NCBI RefSeq assembly: GCF_022095675.1
Contig: NZ_JAHYSG010000033.1
Span: forward strand, 1-64,000
DNA: 64,000 bases
Source of the DNA: Dactylosporangium sp. AC04546
Lineage (GTDB): Bacteria; Actinomycetota; Actinomycetes; Mycobacteriales; Micromonosporaceae
Direction of reading: 5' to 3'
Part shown: in pieces, positions 38,030-46,443 of the stretch
Position numbering within the stretch: the first letter of the stretch is position 1
Layout of the letters: every line of letters starts with the position of its first letter
Notes under the pieces: generated by a model
Databases searched by the model: none
The model's input: the letters and a program-made list of their open reading frames with translations, nothing else
What the model was told of the DNA's origin: nothing
Position numbers and translations under genes: made by a program

Positions 38030-40138
38030 TTGAAGCATCAGCAAACCCGCCGGCAGGTGCTCAAGGGTGCGGCGGCGACCGCGATGGGATCGGCGCTGGC
38101 CCAGGTGGCCACCACCACCGAGGCCGGGGCGAGCCACGTCCCGGCCGGCTGCACCTCGCCACCGGCCCGGGACTTTCCCAAGGTCGGCGGCAACTACGGC
38201 AACCAGAACTACTCCGCGCTCAACCGCATCCACCGCGGCAACCTGCGCCGGCTCGGCGCGGCGTGGGTCAACCGCATCGAGGGCGGCCTGACCACCGGCA
38301 CCAACCAGAGCACCGCCGTCGCCGTCGACGGCGTGCTCTACATCGAGTCGGCCCTCGGCAACGTCCACGCCGTCGACGGCGCCACCGGCGTCACCAAGTG
38401 GGTCTACCGCCAGACCCGCGGCACGCTGACCCGCCGTGGCGTCGCCGTCGGGCAGGGCAAGGTGTTCACCCACGGCCGCGGCAACTGGCTCATCGCGCTC
38501 GACCAGCAGACCGGCGCGGTCGTCTGGGAGCGGCAGATCAGCGAGTACGGCAACATGGAGAAGGTCGCCGTGACCTACCACGACGGCCTGCTGCACGTCG
38601 GCACCCACGACGGCGACCGCGGCGCCGCCCTCGCGGTCAACGCCGCCGACGGCGAGCTCGTCTGGCACTTCTGGGGCGCCCCCGGCCCCGGCGAGCTCGG
38701 CAACGACACCTGGGAGGGCACCTCCTGGCAGACCGGTGGCGCCACCCCGTGGCTGCACCCGGCCCTCGACCCCGAGCTCGGCCTCGTCTACTGGACGTTC
38801 GGCAACGCCCGGGGCAGCCGCTCGTCGCAGGACGGCTCCCAGCGCGGCGGCACGAACCTGTTCTCCAGCTCGATCGTCGCGATGGAGATCACGACGGGGA
38901 AGTACCGCTGGCACTTCCAGTCCGTCCACCACGGCATCTGGGACATGGACAACTCCATGGCCCCGGTGCTGGCCGACGTGCGGATCCGCGGGCGGATGCG
39001 CAAGGTCGTCGTCTACGGCAGCAAGTCCGGCATGTACTTCATCCTCGACCGCACCGACGGCTCGGCGCCGCTGGGCATCGACGAGGTCCCGGTACCGCAG
39101 GACGAGCGGCAGAAGACGTGGCCGACCCAGCCGTTCCCGCGCCAGGGTCCGTGGACCGAGCATCGGGTCGTCGACCAGCCGCTCGGCACCGCCGTCCCCG
39201 GCGACCCCAACCGCGCCGTGCCGAACTACGTGCAGGGCAGCCTGTACGACCCGCACTGGGACGTCCCGGTGCTGTCGATCCCCGGCCACGGCGGCGGCGC
39301 CTGCTGGAACCACCAGTCCTTCAGCCACAGCACCGGGCTGGTGTACACCGGGTTCGGCTACGTCGCCGCCGCCCACTCGCTCACCGAGGCGAGCAACGGC
39401 CTGCGCCCGCCGGGGGAGTACCAGACCGGCGGCGTCGTCGCGGTCGACGTGAGCACGAACAAGGTGCGGTGGAAGCGGCGCATGCCGTACTCCCTCGCGC
39501 ACGGCAACGGCATCCTCACCACGGCCGCGAACCTGGCGTTCATCGGCCAGCCCGACGGCAACCTGCTGTGCCTCGACGCCGAGAACGGCCGGGAGCTGTG
39601 GCGCTTCCAGTGCGGCGCCGCGATCAGCAGCAGCCCGATCATGTACGAGGTCGACGGCGAGCAGTACGTCGCCGTGTACGCGGGCGGCACCGGCATCCCG
39701 TACGGCGACTCGGCGCCGCGCGGCGACTTCCTCTGGGCGTTCAAGCTCGGCGGCGACGTGCCGCCCGCCCCGACGCCGGCCCCGCCCGTGGTGCGCCGCC
39801 CGGTGTCCGGCGGGCCGGTCGAGGGCAGCACGGTCGGCAACAAGGTGGTGCTCGCCCGCACGTACAACGCCGCCACCGGCCAGGTCGGCGCCGTCGAGTC
39901 GACGGCGGTCAACGCCATGGCACCCACGCACCTGCGGGTCCCGGTCGGCACCACGGTGACGTTCGTGAACCCGGCCGACAACGTCAACGTGCACGGCGCC
40001 ACCCAGTTCTTCGAGGGCCTGTTCGACTTCCGCCTGGAGCCGGGCCAGTCCGCGACGTACACGTTCCAGCACCGCGGCGAGTACTTCTTCAACGACTGCC
40101 TCAGCCCGCGGCCGACGGGGAAGATCGAGGTGTACTGA
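38030..40138 (+). CDS. Tat-exported PQQ-dependent quinoprotein dehydrogenase with cupredoxin tail
   Basis: A 702-residue exported protein. TRRQVLKGAAATAMG is a twin-arginine signal. Residues to about 575 form a PQQ-type beta-propeller (GGNYGNQNYSALNRI, AVDGVLYIESALGNVHAVDG, MDNSMAPVLADV, HGNGILTTAANLAFIGQPDG, DAENGRELWRFQCGAAISSSP). Residues about 615-702 resemble a cupredoxin (VPVGTTVTFVNPADNVNVHG, then FFNDCLSPRPTGKIEV): the first His and the Cys are present, but the second His after Cys is replaced, so copper binding is uncertain. It presumably oxidises an alcohol or sugar. Start TTG 38030 follows AGAGGGGAG. Confidence 0.85.
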   Translation: MKHQQTRRQVLKGAAATAMGSALAQVATTTEAGASHVPAGCTSPPARDFPKVGGNYGNQNYSALNRIHRGNLRRLGAAWVNRIEGGLTTGTNQSTAVAVDGVLYIESALGNVHAVDGATGVTKWVYRQTRGTLTRRGVAVGQGKVFTHGRGNWLIALDQQTGAVVWERQISEYGNMEKVAVTYHDGLLHVGTHDGDRGAALAVNAADGELVWHFWGAPGPGELGNDTWEGTSWQTGGATPWLHPALDPELGLVYWTFGNARGSRSSQDGSQRGGTNLFSSSIVAMEITTGKYRWHFQSVHHGIWDMDNSMAPVLADVRIRGRMRKVVVYGSKSGMYFILDRTDGSAPLGIDEVPVPQDERQKTWPTQPFPRQGPWTEHRVVDQPLGTAVPGDPNRAVPNYVQGSLYDPHWDVPVLSIPGHGGGACWNHQSFSHSTGLVYTGFGYVAAAHSLTEASNGLRPPGEYQTGGVVAVDVSTNKVRWKRRMPYSLAHGNGILTTAANLAFIGQPDGNLLCLDAENGRELWRFQCGAAISSSPIMYEVDGEQYVAVYAGGTGIPYGDSAPRGDFLWAFKLGGDVPPAPTPAPPVVRRPVSGGPVEGSTVGNKVVLARTYNAATGQVGAVESTAVNAMAPTHLRVPVGTTVTFVNPADNVNVHGATQFFEGLFDFRLEPGQSATYTFQHRGEYFFNDCLSPRPTGKIEVY

Positions 40139-40178
40139 GAGTGCGCTGAAGGACGGCCGGCGCGCACGGGCGGCGGGG

Positions 40179-40184
40179 TATGCT
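40179..40184 (+). promoter_or_regulatory. Putative -10 box, leaderless start of aroQ
   Basis: TATGCT ends 7 nt before the GTG at 40192. It overlaps an in-frame ATG (40180), which is therefore disfavoured as the start. Confidence 0.4.
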
Positions 40185-40191
40185 GCCGCTC

Positions 40192-40635
40192 GTGCCGCCG
40201 CGCCATCAGCTGCTCCTGCTCAACGGGCCCAACCTGAACCTGCTCGGAGTCCGCGAGCCGGAGCGCTACGGCACCACGACGCTCGGCGAGATCGAGGACC
40301 TCGTCGCCAAGGCCGCCGCCGAGCACGGCATCGGCGTGCAGGCGGTGCAGAGCAACCACGAGGGCGTTCTCATCGACACCCTGCACGCGGCCCGCACCAC
40401 CTGCGCCGGCGTGATCGTCAACCCCGGCGGGCTGGCCCATACGTCGGTGTCGCTGCGTGACGCGGTCGCCGCCGTCGCCCTGCCGACCGTCGAGGTACAC
40501 CTGACGAACATCCACCGCCGGGAGGAGTTCCGGCACCACTCGTACATCTCCGGCGTCGCCGACGCCGTGATCGCCGGCGCCGGCCCGATCGGCTACGTCC
40601 TCGCCGTGACGTACCTGGTACAGCGGCTGGCCTGA
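40192..40635 (+). CDS. aroQ: Type II 3-dehydroquinate dehydratase
   Basis: A 147-residue dodecamer-forming enzyme interconverting 3-dehydroquinate and 3-dehydroshikimate. Type II motifs are complete: LLLLNGPNLNLLG, ERYGTTTL (catalytic Tyr), QSNHEGVLID, VNPGGLAHTSVSLRDA, and VHLTNIHRREEFRHHSYISG with the catalytic His. The next gene encodes a 3-dehydroshikimate dehydratase, so this copy probably serves quinate/shikimate breakdown rather than aromatic synthesis (inference). GTG 40192 is preferred to ATG 40180 for the TATGCT box. Confidence 0.92.
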   Translation: MPPRHQLLLLNGPNLNLLGVREPERYGTTTLGEIEDLVAKAAAEHGIGVQAVQSNHEGVLIDTLHAARTTCAGVIVNPGGLAHTSVSLRDAVAAVALPTVEVHLTNIHRREEFRHHSYISGVADAVIAGAGPIGYVLAVTYLVQRLA

Positions 40636-40668
40636 GAAACGAGCCTTCCGCCGCCGCGCCGGTGCGGG

Positions 40669-40686
40669 TATAAGTAACTATCTAGT
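40669..40686 (+). promoter_or_regulatory. Promoter and small palindrome upstream of the dehydratase fusion gene
   Basis: TATAAG (40669-40674) is a -10 candidate, directly followed by ACTATCTAGT (40677-40686), an ACTA-TC-TAGT inverted repeat that could be a repressor site. AGAAGGGG ribosome site lies at 40693-40700. Confidence 0.4.
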
Positions 40687-40707
40687 ACGTTCAGAAGGGG
40701 CGCCCGC

Positions 40708-43425
40708 ATGGGTTCCACCGACACCCCCGATCAACCCCGCCTGTGCATCGCCACCGTCTGCCTGTCCGGCACGCTCGAGGACAAGCTGGCGGCCGCCGCC
40801 GCGGCCCGCTTCCAGGGCGTGGAGCTGTTCGAGCACGACCTCGTCGCCTCGCCCTGGTCGCCGGCCCGGGTCCGCCAGGAGTGCGAGCGCCGCGGCCTGA
40901 CCATCGACGTCTACCAGCCGTTCCGCGACGTCGAGGCGGTCCCGCCGGACGTGTTCGCGGCCAACCTGCGCCGGGCCGAGCGGGTCCTCGACGTGCTGGA
41001 GCAGCTCGGCGCCGGCACACTGCTGGTCACCTCGACCGTCTCGCCCGACGCGGTCGACGACGACGACCTCGCCGCCGAGCAGCTCGCGGCCCTCGCCGGC
41101 CGGGCCGAGCGGCGCGGCATCCGCGTCGCCTACGAGGCCCTCGCCTGGGGCCGGTTCGTCGACACCCACGCCCACGCCTGGCGGATCGTCCGCAGGGCCG
41201 GCCACCCCGCTCTCGGCCTGTGCGTGGACAGCTTCCACGTGCTGTCCCGCGGCGAGGACCCGGCCGCGCTGCGCGTGGTGCCCGGCGACAAGATCTTCCA
41301 CCTCCAGCTGGCCGACGCGCCGCGGCTCACCATGGACGTCGTCGAATGGAGCCGCCACCACCGGCTCTTCCCCGGCATGGGCTCGTTCGACCTGGCCGGT
41401 CTCGCCGGGCACGTGCTGAGCACCGGCTACACCGGGCCGCTGTCGCTGGAGGTGTTCAACGACGTGTACCGCCAGGCCGAGCCGCGCTACGCCGCGATCG
41501 ACGGCATGCGGTCGCTGCTGGCGCTGCAGGAGGCGGTGGCGACCGGCGGCCCGCCGGCGGTGCGGGAGCGGCTGCGCCTGTCCGGCCTGCCGCAGGCGCC
41601 CCGGCTCGGCGGGCACGCGTTCACCGAGCTCGCCGTCGACGACGTCTCCGGGCCGGCGGTCGCCGCGACGCTGACCGCGCTCGGCTTCGTCCACGCCGCC
41701 CAGCACCGCTCCAAGCCGGTCGAGCTGTGGCAGCACGGCACGGCCCGGGTCCTGCTGAACTCCGGCGCGCAGCGCACGGTCGCCCCCGGTACCGCGTCGA
41801 TCTGCGCGCTCGGCATCGAGAGCGCCGACCCGGCCCGGGCGGCGCAGCGGGCCGAGACGCTGCTCGCCCCTGTGCTGCCCCGCCTGTACGCGCCGGGGGA
41901 GGCGGAGCTGACCTCGGTGGCAGCCCCCGACGGCACCGCGGTCTTCCTGGTGGAGCCGAACTGGCTCGACGACTTCGTGCCCACCGGGGCGTCCGTCCGC
42001 GACGACGGGCTCGTCACCGGCACCGACCACGTCTCGCTCACCGAGTCGCTCGACGACTACGACGAGGCCGCCGTCTTCTACCGCACCGTGCTCGGCCTGC
42101 ACGCCGACGAGACGGCCGAGGTCGCCGCCCCCTTCGGCCTCATCCGCACCCGCGTCGTCACCGACGCCGCCCGCCGGGTCCGCATCGCGCTGAACACCGC
42201 GCCGCTGCGCCGCGGCGACTGGGCGCCGGCCGTCCCCAGCCCGCAGCACATCGCGTTCGGCACCGGCGACGTCATCGCCTGTGCGCGGGCGATGCGGGCG
42301 CTCGGCGCCGCGGTACTGCGGATCCCGGACAACTACTACGCCGACCTCGGCGCCCGCCTCGACCTCGGCCCCGACCTGCTCGACACGCTGCGCGAGCACT
42401 CGATCCTCTACGACCGTGACGAGCACGGCGAGTACCTGCACTTCTACACCGAGCTGCTCGGCTCCCGGGTCTTCTTCGCCGTCGTGCAGCGCACCGGCGC
42501 GTACACGGGCTACGGCGACCCCAACGGCGTGCCGGTGCGGATGGCCGCCCACCGTGAGCGGCGCCGGGTCACCAGGGTCACCCGCGGCGCCGAGCGGCAC
42601 GACTACTCCCTCGCCCACCTCACCGCGCTGAGCCTGTCACCGCCCGAGCTGGTCGAGGCCGCCGCCGCCGCCGGCTACCGCTACGTCGGGCTGCGGCTGA
42701 CCCGCGTCACGCCGCAGGAGCCGCACTACCCCCTCGCCACCGACCCGGCCCTGATGCGCAGCACCAAGGCCCGCCTCGCCGCCACCGGCATCGAGGTGCT
42801 CGACATCGAGCTGGCCCGGATCAGCCCGGAGCGCACGCCCCGCGACTACCGGCAGTTCCTGGAGGCCGGCGCCGAGCTCGGCGCGCGGCACGTCATCACC
42901 CAGCTGCCCGACCCCGACCGGGCCCGCAAGATCGACCGGTACGCCGAGCTGTGCGAGCTGGCCCGCCCGTTCGGGCTGACCGTCGACCTGGAGTTCCCGT
43001 CCTGGACGGAGACGCCCGACCTGCGCGAGGCGGTGCGGGTGCTGCGCGCCGCCGACCAGCCCAACGCGGGGATCCTCGTCGACCTGCTGCACTTCGCCCG
43101 GTCCGGGTCGAGCATCGCCGACCTGCGCCAGCTGCCCGCGCACTGGTTCCACTTCGTGCACGTCTGCGACGCGCCGGCCGGTGTGCCGCCGACGAACGAG
43201 GGGCTCATCCACACGGCCCGGTTCGAGCGGCTGTTCCCCGGCGAGGGCGGCATCGACGTGCACGGCATCCTCGACGCGCTGCCGCCGGGGCTGCCCTACA
43301 CCCTGGAGATCCCGCGGGCCACGCTCGTCGCCCAGGTGGGCGCCAAGGAACACGCCCGCCGGGCGCTCAGCGCGACCCGCGACTACCTCGACGCCCCGGC
43401 GGTCGCCGGGGCTCAGGGCCGGTAG
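40708..43425 (+). CDS. 3-dehydroshikimate dehydratase / HPPD-like / TIM-barrel triple fusion
   Basis: A 905-residue protein of three domains. Residues 10-290 are a sugar-isomerase-type TIM barrel like QsuB/QuiC dehydratases; Glu143, Asp174, Gln200 and Glu248 sit at the expected metal-ligand places. Residues about 300-600 form the HPPD-like VOC pair (GTDHVSLTESLDDYDEAAVF, HIAFGTGDVIACARAM, LHFYTELLG) usual for this enzyme. Residues about 620-895 are an extra TIM barrel (TALSLSPPELVEAAAAAGYR, VLDIELARISPE, FHFVHVCDAP, YTLEIPRA), which known QsuB/QuiC1 lack. The product should be protocatechuate; the third domain may be an isomerase or epimerase. It overlaps the convergent lyase gene by 13 bp. 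Confidence 0.85.
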   Translation: MGSTDTPDQPRLCIATVCLSGTLEDKLAAAAAARFQGVELFEHDLVASPWSPARVRQECERRGLTIDVYQPFRDVEAVPPDVFAANLRRAERVLDVLEQLGAGTLLVTSTVSPDAVDDDDLAAEQLAALAGRAERRGIRVAYEALAWGRFVDTHAHAWRIVRRAGHPALGLCVDSFHVLSRGEDPAALRVVPGDKIFHLQLADAPRLTMDVVEWSRHHRLFPGMGSFDLAGLAGHVLSTGYTGPLSLEVFNDVYRQAEPRYAAIDGMRSLLALQEAVATGGPPAVRERLRLSGLPQAPRLGGHAFTELAVDDVSGPAVAATLTALGFVHAAQHRSKPVELWQHGTARVLLNSGAQRTVAPGTASICALGIESADPARAAQRAETLLAPVLPRLYAPGEAELTSVAAPDGTAVFLVEPNWLDDFVPTGASVRDDGLVTGTDHVSLTESLDDYDEAAVFYRTVLGLHADETAEVAAPFGLIRTRVVTDAARRVRIALNTAPLRRGDWAPAVPSPQHIAFGTGDVIACARAMRALGAAVLRIPDNYYADLGARLDLGPDLLDTLREHSILYDRDEHGEYLHFYTELLGSRVFFAVVQRTGAYTGYGDPNGVPVRMAAHRERRRVTRVTRGAERHDYSLAHLTALSLSPPELVEAAAAAGYRYVGLRLTRVTPQEPHYPLATDPALMRSTKARLAATGIEVLDIELARISPERTPRDYRQFLEAGAELGARHVITQLPDPDRARKIDRYAELCELARPFGLTVDLEFPSWTETPDLREAVRVLRAADQPNAGILVDLLHFARSGSSIADLRQLPAHWFHFVHVCDAPAGVPPTNEGLIHTARFERLFPGEGGIDVHGILDALPPGLPYTLEIPRATLVAQVGAKEHARRALSATRDYLDAPAVAGAQGR

Positions 43426-44204
43426 GTGGGGCGGATGTCCGGCGGGATCGGACCCTTGATCCGCCGGCCGCCCTGCGTCTCCTCCCAGGCGTGGGCCAGG
43501 ATGCCGACGCTGCGGGCGATCACGAACAGGCCGCGGGCCAGCGGGGCCGGGAACCCGAGCTCGCCGTAGATGATGGCGGTGGCACCATCGATGTTCATCG
43601 GCACCGGGGCGATCGCCGCCTCGACGGCGAGCCCGGCGGCCAGGAAGTCGCCGGCGACGACACCGTCGGCGACCGCCCGCTCGACGAGCCCGACGAGCGG
43701 GTCCCGGCGCGGGTCGCGCGGGTGGAAGCGGTGGCCGAACCCGGGCAGGTACTTGCTGCGCGCCCGCCACCGCTCGACCACCACGCGGGTCGCCTCGTCG
43801 AGGCCGCTGCCCGCCGCGGTCAGGTCGCGGATCTCGGTGTACAGCTCCACGCACTGCTGGCCGGCGCCGCCGTGCACGTCGCCCATCACGTTGACGCCGT
43901 TGGCGATCGCGTTGTTCAGCCCGATGCCGCAGGTCGCCGACATCCGGGCGACGGCGATCGACGGGGCGTGCGGGCCGTGGTCGACCGAGCCGACGAGGGC
44001 CGCGTCGAGCAGCTCCGCCTGCCGCGGGGTCGGCAGGGTGCCGTGCAGCATCAGCCAGATCGCGTCGGTGAGCGAGGCGCTGCCGAGCAGCTCCTGGATC
44101 GGCCGACCGCGCAGCTCGATGACGCCGGGCTCGACCCGCGAGACGGAGGTGGCCCACCAGTCGGCGACGCGCCGGCGAACGTCGTCGTTCGTTTCCACGG
44201 TCAT
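43413..44204 (-). CDS. Citryl-CoA lyase-like (small citrate synthase family) protein
   Basis: 263 residues, much shorter than citrate synthase (about 370-430), yet with the catalytic triad positions: His in GDVHGGAGQQ, His in LPGFGHRFHP and Asp in PMNIDGATAI. Also IELRGRPIQELLGSASLTDA and GPIPPDIRPTYRP. Such proteins cleave citryl-CoA, citramalyl-CoA or a related 3-hydroxyacyl-CoA to acetyl-CoA plus a 2-oxo acid. The ATGA overlap with the CoA-transferase gene suggests that enzyme makes its substrate. The acid involved is unknown. Confidence 0.8.
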   Translation of the reverse strand: MTVETNDDVRRRVADWWATSVSRVEPGVIELRGRPIQELLGSASLTDAIWLMLHGTLPTPRQAELLDAALVGSVDHGPHAPSIAVARMSATCGIGLNNAIANGVNVMGDVHGGAGQQCVELYTEIRDLTAAGSGLDEATRVVVERWRARSKYLPGFGHRFHPRDPRRDPLVGLVERAVADGVVAGDFLAAGLAVEAAIAPVPMNIDGATAIIYGELGFPAPLARGLFVIARSVGILAHAWEETQGGRRIKGPIPPDIRPTYRP

Positions 44205-45403
44205 TCCGAGGCCCCTTCCGGGACGAGACGGGCCGCGCGCCAGGACGCGAGCAGCTCGGGAACGGAGGTGTTGTGCTGACCGAGCAACGGCGGCGGGTCC
44301 CCGGGCGTGAGCGGTGCGCCGTCGAACAGCACCCCGCTGCTCACCACCCGCAAGGGCCGCTCGGACCCGTCGGGGAACGGCAGCTCCTGGATGAAGCCGC
44401 GGTGCTGCAGCTGCTCCAGCTCGACCGCCTGCGGCACGGTCAGGATCCGGGCCGCGGGCACGCCGGCCGCGGTGAGCAGCCGCTCCCACTCGGCGGCCGG
44501 GCGCGACCGCAGGGCCTGGTTCAGCTCGTCGTTGAGCGCCTCGCGGTGCGCCTTGCGGCCCTCGCGCTCGGCGAACCGCACGTCGCTCATCAGGTCGGCG
44601 CGGCCGACGAGCCGGCACAGCGACTCGAACTGCTCCTGCCGGTTGGCCGCGATGTTCAGCGGCCCGTCGGCGGCGTCGAACGTGCCGGAGGGGGCCGCGG
44701 TCGCGTTCTGGTCGCCGGTCGGCTCGGGCGGGACGCCGGCCACGAGGTAGTTGGAGACGGTCCAGCCCATCGCGGAGATCGACGCCTCCAGCATCGACAC
44801 GTCGAGGTGGCAGCCGGCGCCGGTGCGGTGCCGGGCGGCGACGGCGGCGGTGATCGCGAGCGCGGCGGCGAGCCCGCCGATCGAGTCGCAGACCGGGAAG
44901 CCGACCCGCAGCGGCGCGGTGTCCTGCGTACCGGTCACGCTCATCATGCCCGACAGGCCCTGGATGATCTGGTCGTAGGCCGGCGCCTGGCTCATCGGCC
45001 CGGTCTGGCCGAAGCCGGTGATGGAGCACGCGATGAGCGCCGGGTTGAGCGCCTGCAGCCGCGGCCAGTCGTAGCCGAGCCGGGCCAGCACGCCGGCCCG
45101 GAAGTTCTCCAGCAGCACGTCGGCCGCGCCGACCAGCTCCTCGAACACCGCCCGGTCCGCCGCCTCCTTGAGGTCCAGCTCGACGGACTTCTTGCCGGCG
45201 TTCTGGGCCAGGAACGACGCGCCGATGCCGCGCCGGTTGAGGTCCGGGTCGGACCCCAGCTGGCGCGCCAGGTCACCGCGCCCCGGCACCTCGACCTTGA
45301 CCACCTCGGCACCCAGCAGCATGAGCTGATAGCTGCAGTACGGGCCGGCGAGGACGTTGGTCAGGTCGAGGACTCGGATACCGGCGAGCGGTCGCTCGTG
45401 CAT
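44201..45403 (-). CDS. CaiB/BaiF family III CoA-transferase
   Basis: A 400-residue intertwined-dimer CoA-transferase moving CoA from a donor such as succinyl-CoA to an organic acid. It has the N-terminal GIRVLDLTNVLAGPYCSYQL, VVKVEVPGRGD, ENFRAGVLARLGYDWP, ITGFGQTGPMSQAPAYDQII and the catalytic Asp in VGFPVCDSIGG. It pairs with the citryl-CoA lyase-like gene (ATGA overlap), fitting activation and cleavage of one acid. Three 15-bp repeats precede it; ATG 45403 has GAAGGAG upstream. Confidence 0.88.
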   Translation of the reverse strand: MHERPLAGIRVLDLTNVLAGPYCSYQLMLLGAEVVKVEVPGRGDLARQLGSDPDLNRRGIGASFLAQNAGKKSVELDLKEAADRAVFEELVGAADVLLENFRAGVLARLGYDWPRLQALNPALIACSITGFGQTGPMSQAPAYDQIIQGLSGMMSVTGTQDTAPLRVGFPVCDSIGGLAAALAITAAVAARHRTGAGCHLDVSMLEASISAMGWTVSNYLVAGVPPEPTGDQNATAAPSGTFDAADGPLNIAANRQEQFESLCRLVGRADLMSDVRFAEREGRKAHREALNDELNQALRSRPAAEWERLLTAAGVPAARILTVPQAVELEQLQHRGFIQELPFPDGSERPLRVVSSGVLFDGAPLTPGDPPPLLGQHNTSVPELLASWRAARLVPEGASE

Positions 45404-45412
45404 GCGCGTGCT

Positions 45413-45457
45413 CCTTCGCGGGGAGGTCCTTCGCAGGGAGGTTCTTCGCAGGGAGGT
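45413..45457 (-). repeat. Three 15-bp tandem repeats between the IclR and CoA-transferase genes
   Basis: Units at 45413-45427, 45428-45442 and 45443-45457 (plus-strand form YCTTCGCRGGGAGGT). On the transcribed minus strand the last unit supplies the GAAGGAG ribosome site of the CoA-transferase gene. Confidence 0.8.
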
Positions 45458-46267
45458 TCAGAGCGAGCTGCCCAGCGGGTGGTCGAAGCCGCGCTCCGAC
45501 ATGCGCTGGGCGACGTCCTTGAGGTCGGCGGCGAACTCGGCGATGCGTTCGTCGGTGAAGCGCAGCGTGGGCCCGCTGAGGGACAGCGCGGCCACGACCC
45601 CGCCGGAGCGGGAGAAGATCGGCACCGCGACCGCGGACAGGCCGTCCTCGCGTTCGCCGTGGCTGAAGGCGTACCCCTGGTGCGCCGCCTCGTCGATCCA
45701 CTCCTGCAGCCGCTTGGTGTGCGGCTCCCCGTACGGCGAGCTCTTGGCGACGCGCAGCAGGCGCCCCGGCGTGGCATTGCGCAGCAGCACCTTGGCCGAC
45801 GCGCCCGCCCACAGCGGCAGCTCGTCGCCGATGTGCACGACGTGGCGCAGCGGCTGCGGGCTCTCCTGCTGGGCGACGCAGACCCGGTAGATGTCCCGGG
45901 CGACGTAGACGTTCACCGTCTCGCGGCGTCGGGCGGCGAGGTCGCGCATCATCCGCTGGGTCTCCGGCGGCAGCTCCCAGCTGCGCCGGGCCAGGTGGGC
46001 CCAGCGCCACAGCCCGGGGCCGGCCATGTAGCCCGCCGCGGTGCCCCACAGCAGGCCGCACTGCTCCAGCGTCTGGACCAGGCGGATGACGGTGGTCTTG
46101 GCCAGCCCGGTCTCCTCGACGATGTCGCGGATCGAGACCAGCGGCCGGTCCTCCGTGAGCAGCGTGAGGATGTCCAGCGCCCGCTGGACGCTGCGCACGC
46201 CCTGCGACTCTCCTTCAGTCGACGGCTCGGCGTCGCCCGTCATTGCCTTGACCATGTGCGTCTCCAT
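45458..46267 (-). CDS. IclR-family transcriptional regulator
   Basis: 269 residues. A winged HTH (VSIRDIVEETGLAKTTVIRL) is followed by the IclR effector domain (TVNVYVARDIYRVCVAQQES, LPLWAGASAKVLL, GYAFSHGEREDGLSAVAVPI, AALSLSGPTLRFTDERI). It is divergent from the aldehyde dehydrogenase operon and upstream of the CoA-transferase pair, so it probably controls both in response to a pathway acid. Two CCGCNNNGCGG sites lie in the divergent gap. Start ATG 46267; ATG 46255 is possible. Confidence 0.88.
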   Translation of the reverse strand: METHMVKAMTGDAEPSTEGESQGVRSVQRALDILTLLTEDRPLVSIRDIVEETGLAKTTVIRLVQTLEQCGLLWGTAAGYMAGPGLWRWAHLARRSWELPPETQRMMRDLAARRRETVNVYVARDIYRVCVAQQESPQPLRHVVHIGDELPLWAGASAKVLLRNATPGRLLRVAKSSPYGEPHTKRLQEWIDEAAHQGYAFSHGEREDGLSAVAVPIFSRSGGVVAALSLSGPTLRFTDERIAEFAADLKDVAQRMSERGFDHPLGSSL

Positions 46268-46389
46268 CGCTCTCTGCCATCGCTTCTGGACGCCGATTGT
46301 CGCGCGCCCGTTGCGGTTTCACGCGCTCGTAACTTTTGCGACTCGGACTCTTGCCAGCGGCGGTCAGCCGCCCGTACGTTACACCCAGT

Positions 46390-46421
46390 CCGCATAGCGG
46401 TCCAGATGTGCCGCCAAGCGG
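46390..46421 (+). promoter_or_regulatory. Tandem inverted repeats CCGCNNNGCGG, likely IclR operator
   Basis: CCGCATAGCGG (46390-46400) and CCGCCAAGCGG (46411-46421) have centres 21 bp apart, two DNA turns, so two dimers would bind the same face. They lie 23-54 bp before the aldehyde dehydrogenase start in the 176-bp gap with the divergent iclR gene. Confidence 0.55.
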
Positions 46422-46443
46422 TATGGCTTCCGGGAGAGCGAAC

